A stretch of DNA of 64,000 bases from Batillaria attramentaria (GCA_018292915.2 JACVVK020000497.1:407001-471000), one strand, 5' to 3'; shown: positions 12,827-25,456, counted from the stretch's first letter. A program made the numbers and translations. The notes: generated from the letters alone by a model not told the origin.

Positions 12827-12955
12827 GGAAAGATTCTGTCCAGCACAGCTTGATCGAATAAAAACAGCTTAAATTTCATGATCCTTTGTATTTGCCGTCA
12901 CTCTACCCTGGGAGGTCTGTTTGGAGTCTAAATAATGGAAATGTTCGGGGATACA

Positions 12956-12987
<32 letters not shown>

Positions 12988-13600
12988 TATTTGCCTATTT
13001 GCCCGGGACTAATTGTTCACTTAGCTTAGTGTGACCGTTACCAGATCATGCAGTGACTGGTTTGAAAGAAAGAACACGGCCCTGTGGTACTATATCGATT
13101 ATCTACGGTTCAGTAGTCCGTGTCAACTTGGGACTCACCTACAGCTAATGGTGGGATGGGTGCCTGTGTTCTGGAGGGGAGGGGAGGAGGGGGGGGGAGG
13201 GAGGCGGAGAACGGGGCGAATGGGGAAATGGAGTGTGTATATGTAGCGTGTGTTTGAACTCTATGTATATAAGAGGCATTCTGACTGGTATCATTGGTAT
13301 CATCTTTTTTGTTTTCTTTTTTGAGGGGGGGGGGGAGGGAGGGAGGTCCGTTGCTGTTTGAGGTTTAAAGGGGGGGGGGGGGGGGCAGGGGCGTTGCTGT
13401 GGGGTGTGTGTGTGTGTGGAGGTGGGGGGGCGTTACTGTATGAGGCTCATAGTACCCGTACTGCATCCAACAAACTGCACAGTCTGTCGACCCAAACCAT
13501 TGAGAGAGAGAGAGATTGACTGACTGACTGAAACTTTATTTTCCAAGGATGAGAACATAGACGCAGAGGTCTCTCTTACTGTCTGTCCTTGCCACACACA

Positions 13601-13635
<35 letters not shown>

Positions 13636-13681
13636 CACACACACACACACACCACATCACATCACATCACATCACATCACA

Positions 13682-13725
<44 letters not shown>

Positions 13726-13904
13726 CATACATAGCATTACATACATAGCACATGCTACACGCAATGCCTACAGTAACACACATACAGAGCATAGCTACAA
13801 CGCGTGACACCCAATACAGCACAGGGGTAACACACTGAGCAGTAAAACATCAACATAAGTAATGGAAGTATAGAATACGCATATATATAGGACGCATGTG
13901 GAAG
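12021..13904. other. Intergenic, microsatellite-rich
   Basis: Holds (CA)n at 12798-12823, (GA)n at 12955-12987, G-rich tracts at 13176-13206 and 13324-13436, and the CA/CACAT tract. 12205-12235 echoes the flank of the 33-bp array (gttaggccaaagaaagtc). No gene seen. Confidence 0.6.
13589..13722. repeat. (CA)n with (CACAT)n microsatellite
   Basis: Long CA runs are interrupted by acatcacatcacatcac. Confidence 0.95.
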
Positions 13905-15669
13905 CTATAAGAAAGGTGATGAAGGAATGGTTAAAGGTGAGTTTGTGGAGAAATAATGATAAATGTTAGCTTTAAAAATATAAGGGGAGTACGTAGACTG
14001 AACAACAGATGGGAGATTATTCCATGACGTAGCCCCTGAGTAAGAGAGACTTGATTTGAACAAGTCTAGTCTGGGGCGTGTGACGAAGAGACTGTTCCTC
14101 GAAGTGCTGTACCCGCTGTCATAAGGTCTAAACAGTTTCGATAAGTAAGGAGGCGCTTTTCCATTAATAATTTTGTGCATGATGATGCATTTGTTAAAGG
14201 CCAGATGTTTTTCCAGTGGTAGACAGTCTAAAGCCGTGATCTTTTCATCAGTGGTTAGAAAGGTGTCAGGAAGGATGAGTTTGAAAGCGCGACGATACAA
14301 AGAATTTAATTTTTTTAGATGGAGATCACCACAGTTATCCCAAAGAGTTGAAGAGTAGTCAATATGTGGTTTCACATATGCATTGAAAAATAGCTTCCGT
14401 GTCTTCAAGTCAATAACTGACTTCAGCTTCGATAACAAAAATAGTTTTTGCGAGACAGTTTTGCATACATTGTCGAGGTGGGGCTGCCATTTGAACTGGT
14501 CATCCACTGTCACCACTAACAGACGGTGCTTACTAACCTATTCTGGTTGTGTCATAAGAAAGATCAAGAAGCAAAGGATGGAGCTGGTGTTTTTGGCGTG
14601 TTGTAAGTACCATGCTTTTTGTTTTCGATGGATTGACTATCATATTATTCTGGTCACACCATCGAGAGATATCGTGAAGACTCTGCTATAGACTATTGTT
14701 TATTTTTGACACTAGTGCCAGATGAATGGATGGTAGAATCGTCTGCAAACATATCACAGCTAACTTTGGAGTCGGTTATATGCAGGGGTAAATCGTTTAT
14801 AAAAATGCATAATAACAACAGGCCTAATACCGACCCCTGAGGAACACCACATGCCACTATCCCATCAGAAGAGTATGTGCCATTTAAATAACCAGTCTGC
14901 TTTCTGTTACAAAGGTATGATTGAAAAAAAGGAAAGAGCGGCCGGACTATTGTAGTTAAAATAAGTGTCAAGCTTTTTAAGTAAAATTTGATGGTTTATG
15001 AGATCAAAGGCTCGTTTCAGATCGAGAAATACAGCGCCACACATGTTATTATTATTGATTTCACTAAGCCACAAGTTTGTCATACGAGCCAGTGCAGTGT
15101 GGCATGAATGCTTCGGCCGCAATCCCGACTGCAAATCATTTGAAAAGGACTTCTCCTCTAAATATTGTAGAAGGAATTTATGAATATGTTTTTCGAGTGG
15201 CTTAGAGACAACAGATAAAAGAGAGATTGGACGATAATCGTTTAAGTCTGTGGTGCATTTGCCCTTTTTTTTTGGGGGGGGGGGGGGGGATGGGAACAAC
15301 TTTTGATTTTTTGAATACCGATGGAAAAATACATTTTTGTATACACAGGTTGTATATGTATGTTAAAGATTCTACAACATACGGCTCAGAGAGGCGAAGA
15401 ATAAACCCATTGATGCCGTCAACACCAGAAGATGTTTTACTACCAAGGCTGGAGATGTATCTGCCGACTTCATGCACAGCTATACTAGGAATGGAGAATG
15501 CGTCGTTACTGGAAAGTCGTTGTTTGCAGAAATCAGTTAGAATGTCTGGTGGGGTGTAATTATTTGGATCGATACTTTTAGAGTGTAACAGAGATTGTGG
15601 AGTAGATATAAAGTGGTGATTGCATATTTCAGCGGTGAGATTTTTAGGAATGCCAGCCGACATAATCAT
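13905..15669 (-). pseudogene. Dead non-LTR retrotransposon (LINE), reverse-transcriptase region
   Basis: Four minus-strand frame pieces make one degraded reverse transcriptase of the jockey/CR1-like type. At 15669-15280 lies the upstream part (SSGVDGINGFILRLSEPYV). At 15275-14930 lies LNDYRPISLLSVVSKPLEKH, then GAVFLDLKRAFDLINHQIL. At 14950-14695 lies GVPQGSVLGLLLLCIFINDLP with FADDSTIHSS, the catalytic box (Y to F in YADD). At 14516-13905 lies the thumb/C-terminal part (PHIDYSSTLWD, SYSGATSWNNLPSVV). Frames change at a poly-C/poly-A tract (about 15261-15290) and near 14930, and an internal stop follows the ADD box. The endonuclease is missing, so the copy is 5'-truncated and inactive. Confidence 0.9.
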
Positions 15670-16426
15670 AGTGTGTTTACCTTGTCAGCGAATTCATTTA
15701 TTTATTCATGCAAATGTCGAACAGAAAACGCCCAAACTCATCCAAACTGACGGGACTATGAAATATCACACGACCTTCAATCGAAAATATGAATGTGTGT
15801 TTTTTATGAGACTTTCATCATACATACAATAATGTCCCATTACTTTTAGCATGACTAGCATGATGTGAAATATTAAGTATTGAAACCGAGGAAATACGAA
15901 GGTAAATGACACGAAGAGAGAGAGAGAGAGAGAGAGAGCGAGAGCTCTCTTCATAACTCCACATATTCTCCGTTTTATTTTGAACAAATCATTACAGTAT
16001 TACCATCGTATAGCCATCAGCTACCCAGAGAAAATATCAACAACAACAAAAGAAAGAGAGAAGACCATTAAAACAATTGTCTGTTTATATTGAGGAATTA
16101 AAAAAATATCAGTTGTATAGAAGCAAGATGTTCAGTGCATGAACAAACGATGAGCAATTACTTGTGACGACATAATCATAGTATGTTTACCTTGTCAGCG
16201 AATTCATTTATTTATTCATGCAAATGTCGAACAGAAAACGCCCAAACTCATCCAAACTGACGTGACTATGAAATATCACACGACCTTCAATCGAAAATAT
16301 GAATGTGTGTGTTTTTTTTATGAGACTTTCATCATACATACAATAATGTCCCATTACTTTTAGCATGACTAGCATGATGTGAAATATTAAGTATTGAAAC
16401 CGAGGAAATACAGAGGTAAATGACAT
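15658..16426. repeat. Direct duplication of ~255 bp, 510 bp apart
   Basis: 15658-15911 and 16168-16426 both start cgacataatcatagt and end aggtaaatgaca, at about 97% identity. The first copy abuts the 5' limit of the dead LINE. Confidence 0.9.
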
Positions 16427-17067
16427 CAAAATTTTCTAATGATTAATCTGCTTCACCAACCCCGAAGGCAGGTCATATTTTATTCACTGAAAATGTTTCA
16501 AAGAACCAAAAACAATGCTGATGAATGACAACTGAATACATTTAAGGTTTCTGTACACAAATAAATAGGTCTTGGTGATAAATACAGAAATAAACGAATA
16601 AAGAAGCAAAATAACGAACACATAAACCAATGACACAGATAAACAGAAAAACAATGAAACGAACGAATACGTAAATAGATTTAAAAAAAAATTAAGCAAA
16701 ACAACAAACACATAAACCAATGAAACAGATAAACAAATAGATAAACAATCAAACAACGAATAAACAAATCCATAAATAAACTGACACACCTCTGGACAGA
16801 ACTACACGCATTGTGACTCCGATTGTTTCGTGCACGATTTACGTCCCTTAGGCAACAAAATAGACCAAAAGGTACATATCTGAGAGAGACTGTTAAGTAC
16901 TGTACTCCGGTAAGTACCATGAACTTCACACGTCTCTGCAGTAATAATATCACAAAGGCGTGAATACACTTGCACGGAGAAATTCTCATACCTCAGGCTA
17001 CAGAATCAGTTCATACCTCGCCTTATAAAATGTAAGGCGGCGCCTCGACGCGCAAATATTATACTGT
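16427..17067. other. Intergenic, A-rich, no gene seen
   Basis: An A-rich stretch with diverged aaataaac-type repeats (about 16550-16790) gives Phe/Leu/Val-rich minus frames that have no other support. Confidence 0.5.
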
Positions 17068-17645
17068 TAGGCTAGGAATTTTACGGAACAACGTAGAACA
17101 AATTTGATCCTAACTTTTTATCACAGAATCCTGTGCAGCGCAGGCCCTCATTGCAGTGGTGGTCTCCAGGAGTTTTTCCTCCGTTCGCGTCACCGTTAAA
17201 AACGACCGTTTGTCTCGCCATTTTCACCATATGAGCCCGGCCTCTAAATGGGCTGTTTAGGGTATGCACACAGCAAAAGTAACAGCAAAAGTAATGGTTA
17301 TGGTTTCCAACGAAGCATCATTCTGACTGGGCTGAAATTTCAGTGTCAACAATGCGTGTCTTGTCTAACAGTTACAGTATATAGAACGGAGTGCTGTACA
17401 TTGCTGTACCCACAAACACGTATACTGTGTGCATACCCTGAAAAGTCCATTTATAGGCCGGGCTCATAGAGTGAAAAATGGCAAGATTAACGGTCGTTTA
17501 TCACGGTGACGCGGACGGAGGAAAAAGTCCTGGAGACCACCACTACATTAGGAGGTCTGTTCTCTGCAGTTTTCTGTCATAAAAAGTTAGGATCAAATTT
17601 GTTCTACGGTTCCCTTATATGAAAAAGCGTAAATTTCCTAGCCTA
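17068..17645. mobile_element. Foldback element: long inverted repeat
   Basis: Arm 17068-17273 is the diverged reverse complement of arm 17425-17645. Shared blocks include taggctagga, gtagaacaaatttgatccta, actttttat, gtggtggtctccagga, gagcccggcct and gggtatgcacacag. The spacer is about 150 bp. No transposase is present. A single strand could fold into a hairpin of about 200 bp with mismatches. Confidence 0.88.
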
Positions 17646-18670
17646 TATATTGAGCACATTCTCGGTGTACCGAGTCCCCTTGCCCGTGACTTGCGTCAGG
17701 TTCCGTAAGAACCCTTGAGTGACAATCGTATTGCCCGTCCACTCGCAACACACTGTATCGACCGGCTCAGAGTCTGTTGTCAAAGAAGCCGGGCTTACAT
17801 CTTCCGGTCTGGAACTGGCCACTTCACGGTTATTAATTGTGCTAAATCTTCCAGCAAGTCGTTCTGCCATCAACATCTGCACTCTTGGGGTCTCTTGTAC
17901 GAGGAATGTTTCCGCCAAATTCCACAGGAACGTGTTCTGTCCTGGACAGATTATCAGTGTATGTTATTCTGTGTATGAAATAGACGACTCCACTCCTGCG
18001 AATCAAAGGGACGAGCCCCCAGAAATCAGCTAATCGCCGGCCGCTGCATAATGAGCACTAAAACGTTGCATGGTCTGGCGAAACGTTTGCCAGACACTAC
18101 AACGAGGAGAGCACAGCTACTGCACCACTAACTAAAAGATCATCTAATTCATACTTAAGTTCTTTCATTCACAAAGTAACTTCTCCCAGTAGGAATACCA
18201 AAAGGTCCAAGACATGACACGCTTAAGAAACAGCAGACAAGACAATTATTTATTCCCACATGTTCGGTCTCTGGTATTCGGACATTGTTCTAACACGTTG
18301 GTAGTCCCTTTGATAGAGAGAAAGCTTTCTCGCTAATGGGCGTTTGAGTTTTGGTTTTTTTAATTCATTTTTTTTTTTACTAAGGAGTCCAATTCTGCAT
18401 TGAGGAATCAAGGTTTCACCGATCTCAAGGCCCATTTTCCCACGTTTTTCTTAAGATGCAACAGGAACGCTCAAATAGGCGCATTGAGTTTTATTTAAAG
18501 AAATGCGCCCTACAAATACCATTTATTATTATTAAATTCTTCCAGAGTTCACTACCTTGATCCTTGGCGAGACCAATTCTGCATTGCGTAGTCTGTTCAG
18601 CGAATCTCAAGGTCCATTTCCCCCATTTTTTTCTTAAGATCCACATGGAGCGCTCAAATTCTTCCACAGT
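17646..18670. other. Downstream flank of the CXorf65-like gene
   Basis: Holds the gene's probable 3' untranslated region and the duplicated 3'-end segments. Overlapping plus and minus frames at 17643-18033 are unsupported. Confidence 0.5.
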
Positions 18671-18695
18671 TCACTGTCTTGATCCTTGGCGAGAC
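18536..18695. repeat. Tandem duplication at the 3' end of the CXorf65-like gene
   Basis: attcttccagagttcactac with ttgatccttggcgagacc at 18536 recurs at 18657 over the last coding residues and stop. The associated ttctgcattg and tctcaaggcccatttt parts recur at 18392 and 18574, so a ~120-180 bp segment was copied more than once. Confidence 0.78.
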
Positions 18696-19308
18696 CGAGA
18701 GCGTGTGACTTTTTCTGGCTTTATGTGGTTCTTGCTCCTGTCTGTTTTTCTGTGGCGACCATCTTTGTCTTTTTCGCCAGGAGAGCGTCTCATGTTGGAC
18801 TTCACTCGGCGGCTTTCCGGCCGACCGTCCGTTTCATCCCTCACACACAGGCGGGCTGCAGAAAAGACAAAACATCGGTACAGCCTGCAATATGATATGA
18901 TATAATTCACCACTACAGGATTTTGTTATAGATCCCCCAATCTCATAATAACACCCTCTCCCCAACCTGTCTCCAGCCACTCTGCTCTACTTCAGACAAA
19001 ACTCGAATTAAAAACAGGTCTTTGTGAGATGAATCTTCAACTTACAGAGAAATTCTTCTGTTATTGCCTCTTCGTCTTTCAGCAGAGGTGTGTATGAAGC
19101 CAGCGTTCCTTCATGTTCTGCAAAAAAAAAAGGAAAAAAAAAGTAATTTCACTGTTCAGATTTATAGATCGATCACAGTTTAGGCTTAGCTGAGTTTATT
19201 TTACAACACGAGATGCAATGTGATCTGGGACAAGGTACTTTAGGGACACTGTAGTGGAAGACAATACACCGTCGTTGAGTTGCCTCAGATATATTATTGA
19301 TAATAAAA

Positions 19309-19346
<38 letters not shown>

Positions 19347-22300
19347 AATAATAATAGTGAGGATGTTTTGGCGCCCAACCTTCTGATGGAGCTCTGGTCG
19401 CCTTACAATAGCAGAACATTACATACACATTACATACACATTACATACACATTACATACACATTACATACATTACATACACATTACATACATTGCATACA
19501 CATTACATACATTACATACACATTACATACACATTACATACATTACATACACATTACATACATTACATACACATTACACACACATTACATACACATTACA
19601 TACACATTACATACATTACATACACATTACATACATTACATACACATTACATACATTACATACACATTACAGACACATTACATACATTACATACACATTA
19701 CACCATACACATTACATACATTACATACACATTACATACATTACATACACATTACATACACATTACATACACATTACATACACATTACATACACATTACA
19801 TACATTACATACACATTACATACATTACATACACATTACATACATTACATACACATTACATACACATTACAGACACATTACATACATTACATACACATTA
19901 CACCATACACATTACATACATTACATACACATTACATACATTACATACACATTACATACACATTACATACACATTACATACATTACATACACATTACATA
20001 CATTACATACACATTACATACATTACATACACATTACATACACATTACATACACATTACATACACATTACATACATTACATACATTACATACATTGCATA
20101 CATTACATACACATTACATACACATTACATACACATTACATACATTACATACATTACATACACATTACAGACACATTACATACACATTACATACATTACA
20201 TACATTACATACACATTACATACATTGCATACACATTGCATACACATTACATACATTACATACACATTACATACACATTACACACATTACATACACATTA
20301 CATACATTACATACACATTACATACATTACATACATTACATACACATTACATACATTACATACACATTACATACACATTACATACACATTACATACATTA
20401 CATACATTACATACACATTACATACATTACATACACATTACATACACATTACACACACATTACATACACATTACATACACATTACATACACACAGTCATA
20501 CAGAACATTCTGACAAACAGCATCATCATCATGATTGTGAAAAACTGATTCAGTCTTGGCAGCGGAACCGGAAGAGATGCGCCTTGAACACAGTTTTGAA
20601 CGAAGCAACCGACTCTGCATGACAAACATGAAAAGGCAGACTGTTCCACTGAGACGTGGACATTTAATCGTTACTGTGTGGCGAGGACACAAATTGGCCG
20701 TGGGATCATGTTTGGTGTTTGTTTGGGGAACCCTGTTTGGCGAGTGTGCTAGCTTGTAATGATTTTTGTTGTCACGAAAAAGCGTGAGTTTCGTGATTTT
20801 GGTATTCTGTAGGCCGAGGTGCATGCCGGGGGGTGTGAACATGAGGCAAGCTGCCAGTGAAGCTGGGACTTGTTTGCGCTGGAGAGTGGCAACAGCGACG
20901 CAAGATGATTTGGATGAAGTAGACTAGCATTACTCCAGTGAGGCGGAAAGGAGACATTCTTTTTTTAACTCCTGTCAGTTGCGTGCCCTTGGATGGTCTG
21001 TGTATGGTTATTTTAGTTTTTGGATTGAAGCATTTTTTACTATGATGCCTGAGGCTAATAGGGAGAGGTCTCGTGCATTTGTGTTCTTTGACCAGCAATG
21101 ATTGGTATACATATATACGTTGACCATCTAATCGTTACTGTGCGTACTGTGCCTGTGAACGCCATCACTTACTTTCCACACGGAGCAGGACAAGGATTTC
21201 CCGGTCGTTCAGAATCTCATTGGCGTAACGCATGGGGCTGTCTCTCAGGAACTTGATGTTTCCACTCTCATCTGACAGCTCAATCTCGGCTGCCGAGAAA
21301 AACACAAAGCACTTTTTAAAACTCTACTGACTAGTAACGTCCGTGGAAACAGTTGGTATGGGATGCTATGGTATGGTACAATTCTCCTCGGCGCACATAT
21401 CCATCTCTTCTGAAATGTTCATGGCGCCGCAGGGCTAGAGGAGTGAAGCAGTAAAAACCTGCTGCCGCTAAGCGCTACTTTATGTGCCAAACCTCCACCC
21501 TGCCATTCACCCTGGTGCGTGCGACAGTATTTCTGTTTTCCAGTTGTCGACGTTTATACAAGTCAAACTAACGCCCTTTTCCACCACAAATCAGTCATGT
21601 CAAAGACGGGAAAATCCCAGCACAAATGGTTGCCCTCACACCGGGGAATTCGAACTTACAACTCCGACAGGTCAGTTCAGTCCAGCTCAGTTCAGTTCTA
21701 CATGTTTTTAAAGGCCGCGGGCACTTAGGCCGTTTGCTAGTCAAACCGTAATATGATATGGGGCCCTTGCTAGTCGGTTACTAGTACCTACTGAGTACTG
21801 AATCACGTGCAGCCTGGAAACTTGATCTTCTCCAAATACCCGCGCCCTGTAAGGAAGTCGAAAGTTCAGTTTTTAATGGCATCTCTGCGCTCGGAAATCC
21901 TGTACCCCACCTCCAAACCTACCCCACCCATCCCTCCGGTATCTGCCATGCAAGTGCAAATGACAGTATGTCCACGACGTCATTTAAGTTGAAAAGGGGT
22001 GATTTGAATGCAAAAGACATTATGGCTTTTTTTCCTCAAATGACGCCAGTGGACTTACTGTGTCTTGTCGATATACGGCAACCATCTCCCGAAAGTCTGC
22101 TTAAGCTCTAACGACCGTCTTGGCTATGCCGGCTGTGCAAAGGGAGACGAGGAGAGGAGAGAAGCGGTGAGGGGAGGGAATAGACAGATGGTGTGTGACG
22201 GATCATCATTACCGCATAAGGTCTCCACATCCTCCTCCAGTCTGAGACATCTGTCACGAATACTGCGCAGCAAAGCCACGTTCTTGCAGTTGGGGTTGAA

Positions 22301-22526
22301 GATCGCCTCCTGGCCCTCTGATAACACAAGCCAATCAAGCAGTGACATAATAATCACGTGACATATCACCAATGTTTTATATATTCTGATATCACACGCA
22401 CGCATGTGCCTGCTTTCTGCGGTTTTAGAAAGAGTTTTGTTTGAGTTTGAATATAGAAAGTGGCTGCAGAATGTTTGTCTTGGTTGGTGGCTCGTAATCC
22501 TAAATGCCGCCACAGACCGTCCCCCT

Positions 22527-22599
<73 letters not shown>

Positions 22600-23602
22600 C
22601 GCACGCACGCACGCACGCACACGCTTACTTGTGAACCTGTCTATTTGAAACGAGCGTTTATATTGATAGATACGCGCATATCGTCGCACTATCACACTAG
22701 AGCAAACGAAATCAAAGAAAATCGACCTATACAACAATGCGTCAGCGTGACTCCACTGAACAGTAGCCTATATATCATGATATTGTTCTAGACAAAGCTG
22801 TCCTACTTTTAAAATGTTGGGGTTTGTCTCCAACATACGCAATAATCACCCCCAGGGCAAGTTCATAATAATTATTCTTCAGCTAAGTGCTGACTTTGTC
22901 CGAGTGGATGAACAGTACATCACCTCCGCACAACTTAATGTAGTGTTGTGACCTCACAGACATGTTTGCCTTGTAAATTGATCAATGAAGTATTTCCCAC
23001 CCTCCTTGTTTTCAGGACGGACTACAACACAGCGCTGCTCACAGGTCGGAAGTTCGTATTGTTACGAAAGCTATTAGCTTTTAGCGTTGCCACAATACAA
23101 GGCCGCTGGTTGTAGCAATTGTTCTCAGCTGTCACACGATGCGTTAAGTGATAACTGTTCTGTGTTTCAATGGGTTGATAGACGTTTAATGTGGGCGATC
23201 GATTTGTAGTAGGGTATAACGACTTTGTTGCTGCAATCGGATAGTGGGAATAAAGTAATGCTTTCATACAGGGTTACAATGGGAGTACGCTAATGCTTGC
23301 CAGCATTGTAGTGGCTTCTTAGTAACTGTTGTATACTCAGTTTGATGAAGCAGTTTATTGCAAAATGGTTTGGCAGTTTGTTGGGTTGATTACGAAATGA
23401 GATTCCTTTCCTACGCAATAAACTGGGGGAACGGTTTATATGTTTTCGTTGAAAGAACCGTTGAAAAATTCGTGTAGTTTCCATGAGTCAAAAGTTGACA
23501 AGAATAATTATTTTTAAAACTCTCGTTAACAGTCACAATTTCTTTCTGGTATAAAATTGGAAAACAGAACCACTTACCTCCAAATCTTACTGTGACGTAC
23601 AT
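18671..23602 (-). CDS. CXorf65-like: CXorf65/C22orf15-like small protein (5 exons, 167 aa)
   Basis: Five exons assemble by GT-AG splicing: 23602-23578, 22317-22213, 21289-21173, 19117-19046 and 18855-18671. They sum to 504 nt, with phases consistent at every junction. The start is MYVTVRFGEGQEAIFNPNC, followed by the segment LLRSIRDRCLRLEED. Next come ELSDESGNIKFLRDSP, then LVLLRVEKHEGTLASYTPLL, and last a basic, low-complexity Arg/Lys/Ser-rich tail of about 60 residues ending SRQGSRQ. The order of a short beta-strand start, an NPNC-type turn, a helix, a (D/S)E(S/T)G turn and an RVE strand followed by Y-x-P/F-L-L matches my memory of vertebrate CXorf65/C22orf15, a ubiquitin-like-sized family of unknown function. 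No catalytic motif is visible. A candidate AATAAA on the minus strand lies near 18489-18494. The introns carry a CATTACATACA array, a (CA)n tract and SINE pieces. The gene structure is near certain; the family name is moderately sure. Confidence 0.88.
19416..20491. repeat. 1.1-kb CATTACATACA array
   Basis: A higher-order mix of cattacataca and cattacataca-ca units, with rare variants (attgcataca, attacagaca). It lies in an intron of the CXorf65-like gene. Long Tyr/His/Thr frames across it are repeat artefacts. Confidence 0.95.
20764..21095 (+). repeat. Dispersed repeat C, copy 1 (intron of the CXorf65-like gene)
   Basis: tgtcacgaaaaagcgtgagt, gccagtgaagctgggac, aactcctgtcag and actatgatgcctgaggctaa all recur in the same order at 51836-52235. 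No function is recognised. Confidence 0.75.
21358..21545 (-). repeat. Dispersed repeat B, inverted copy in an intron
   Basis: The reverse complement pieces ctatggtatggtac, ctcctcggcgcacatatcca and gctgccgctaagcgctactt match repeat B. Confidence 0.7.
21569..21672 (-). mobile_element. Diverged SINE fragment in an intron of the CXorf65-like gene
   Basis: Recognisable pieces in reverse are aacgcccttttccaccac, gtcaaagacggga, cccagcacaaat and the B box complement ggaattcgaactt. Many changes and small deletions are present. Confidence 0.65.
22527..22622. repeat. (CA)n microsatellite
   Basis: About 35 CA units followed by cgca repeats, in intron 1 of the CXorf65-like gene. Confidence 0.95.
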
Positions 23603-24480
23603 GGTGGAGATTTCCCACAACTGCGCCAATCAAAGTATCCTGAAAAATTCATCCGTACATGGCCCAAACAACAAAACAAAAGTCTCAAGCTTTGTCCAAG
23701 AGCACTTTCCCACCTCTCCAACCCTTTGCTTCAATGGAAAATAACTCCACAATAAATCACATTTTCTGTGTTGAGTTCTGGACTACTTTGCGGCAGTGTG
23801 GGAATGGTGCCACGGTGTTCTCCCAAGTGAGTCGACAGCCAGTCTGAGAGTTACTCAACAGTCCATTTCATTTGTGCTGTACTGGTCAACAATCCCTTTC
23901 ATTTGTCCCACATGCTGGTCAGTCAATGGCCCCAAAACAGGCACAGTGTATTGCATGCACAGCAGGGGAGCAGTGCGTGGGTTTCACCTTAGGTGTTCGC
24001 ACAGACGGAACCTGGTTTCACGGTTGGCTAAACACGGCGCCTTTCTTCTCAGTGGGGGTGCCTCGCTGGGTGACGTTTGCATTGTTTCGTTGTATTGAAT
24101 CACCCTGGTGTGTCTTTCAGGCCAAAGCACTTCTTCTAGTGACCATGTTCAAAAGACACCAGAATTATTAGGTAACCCGACAGAGACTGTATCACCGAGG
24201 TTCGACGCAGCTGAGGTCATAAATGTTATGTAACGTGTCATCCGAATTGTGACAATTTTCAGTGCCTGTATAATATTATGGACTTTATACTGTACTATAC
24301 TTTTCTGTAGAATGCCTGCACAGATAGCCGTCTGTGGTTTGAGGTTTGTTTGTGTTGTATTGTTGTTTATCTTTTGCTGTGCTGTCCTTCGTTCTGTTTG
24401 TTTTAATTTACTTTTTTTTTTTTTGGTTTTTGATGTGTGTTTGTGTGCCTGAGACGTTTCTAATTTTTTTGTTTTATACA
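23603..24480. other. Upstream flank of the CXorf65-like gene
   Basis: The promoter should lie here, but I see no clear TATA or initiator. No other gene is supported. Confidence 0.45.
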
Positions 24481-24529
24481 TCTTACGTGGTGGAAAAGGA
24501 CGTTAACTCTTTACACCCACCCACCCTTA
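24481..24529 (+). mobile_element. SINE 3' fragment
   Basis: Only the terminal part remains: tacgtggtggaaaaggacgt followed by taactctttacacccaccc. Confidence 0.75.
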
Positions 24530-25060
24530 GTTTTGTATTAATTTTTATGTTCTCATTCCTATTTTGTTTTAAAAACAACCCCAAAACAATCAACAACAAA
24601 ACCCACCTGCACTGAACACCAAGAAAACCCAAATGGTCAGAATATAATACAATTGTTATGCATCTGGCTTTTCCTTTTTATTGTTTTTACAAAGATTCTT
24701 TCCTCGAATAAAAAAAAAAATCGAAATACCGCCCTAGACCGATACTTACCTACTTGTAACGCCGTATTACGGTATCGGAGACAAGGCGGGCATTTTAAGC
24801 CAGACTCTATTGCCCACACCTTACTTTCCGCTTCAATGGTCCTGCTATTGACACGCCGTAAGTAACCAGAAGTCTCCCGGGCTTTGTCCACTTGTTCTAG
24901 GTGTAGCAAATAGTCTGGACATTTACCGCCGTATGTTTCCTTCTGTACGAACCCTGCAGTGTGAAGTGGTCGACATGGTGGTATTTATGCAGTACGACCA
25001 CAAGACTAGCTTAGCTATGTAGTGGATCCGCGTGGTACACTGGCTAGAACAATCGGGTTT

Positions 25061-25456
25061 TATATAATAATAATGAGTATTGTATAGGCGCCTTACCCAA
25101 TTTCATGAATCGGCTCAAAGCGCCGCGAACTGAACCCAACACGCACGCTCAAACATTCTCTCACATACTGGACATAAACACATTACAATCACATGGTGCG
25201 AAGGGTCAGCTCAGCTATTTAAAATTCGGAATTTAGAATTGCATTTATTTTTCAAATTTGGAGGGCTAAACATTTCCAAAGCGGGGGGGGGGGGGGGGGG
25301 GGGGAGCCGGAGTACCCGGAGAGAACCCCCGAGGATCGGCCCGAATGAACGGTGCCACATACAAGAAGGAAAACTTCTTTGCCCCGAGTGGGACTCGAAC
25401 CCGTGACCTTTCGCATTGGTGACAAGTCCCTTACCCACTAGACCACCGACCGTCCC
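25061..25456 (-). mobile_element. V-SINE-like element (RUDI type), second copy
   Basis: Same layout as 7048-7446: tRNA-like head at the right (ccactagaccaccgaccgtc in reverse), the ccgggtactccgg motif, an expanded poly-G tract at 25284-25304, and (TAA)n at the left end. Confidence 0.78.

Noticed and set aside
15658..16426. Target-site duplication of the LINE
   Set aside because: Both copies lie on the same side of the element and are 255 bp long.
19254..20622. 419- and 376-codon Tyr/His/Thr frames
   Set aside because: By-product of the CATTACATACA array inside an intron.
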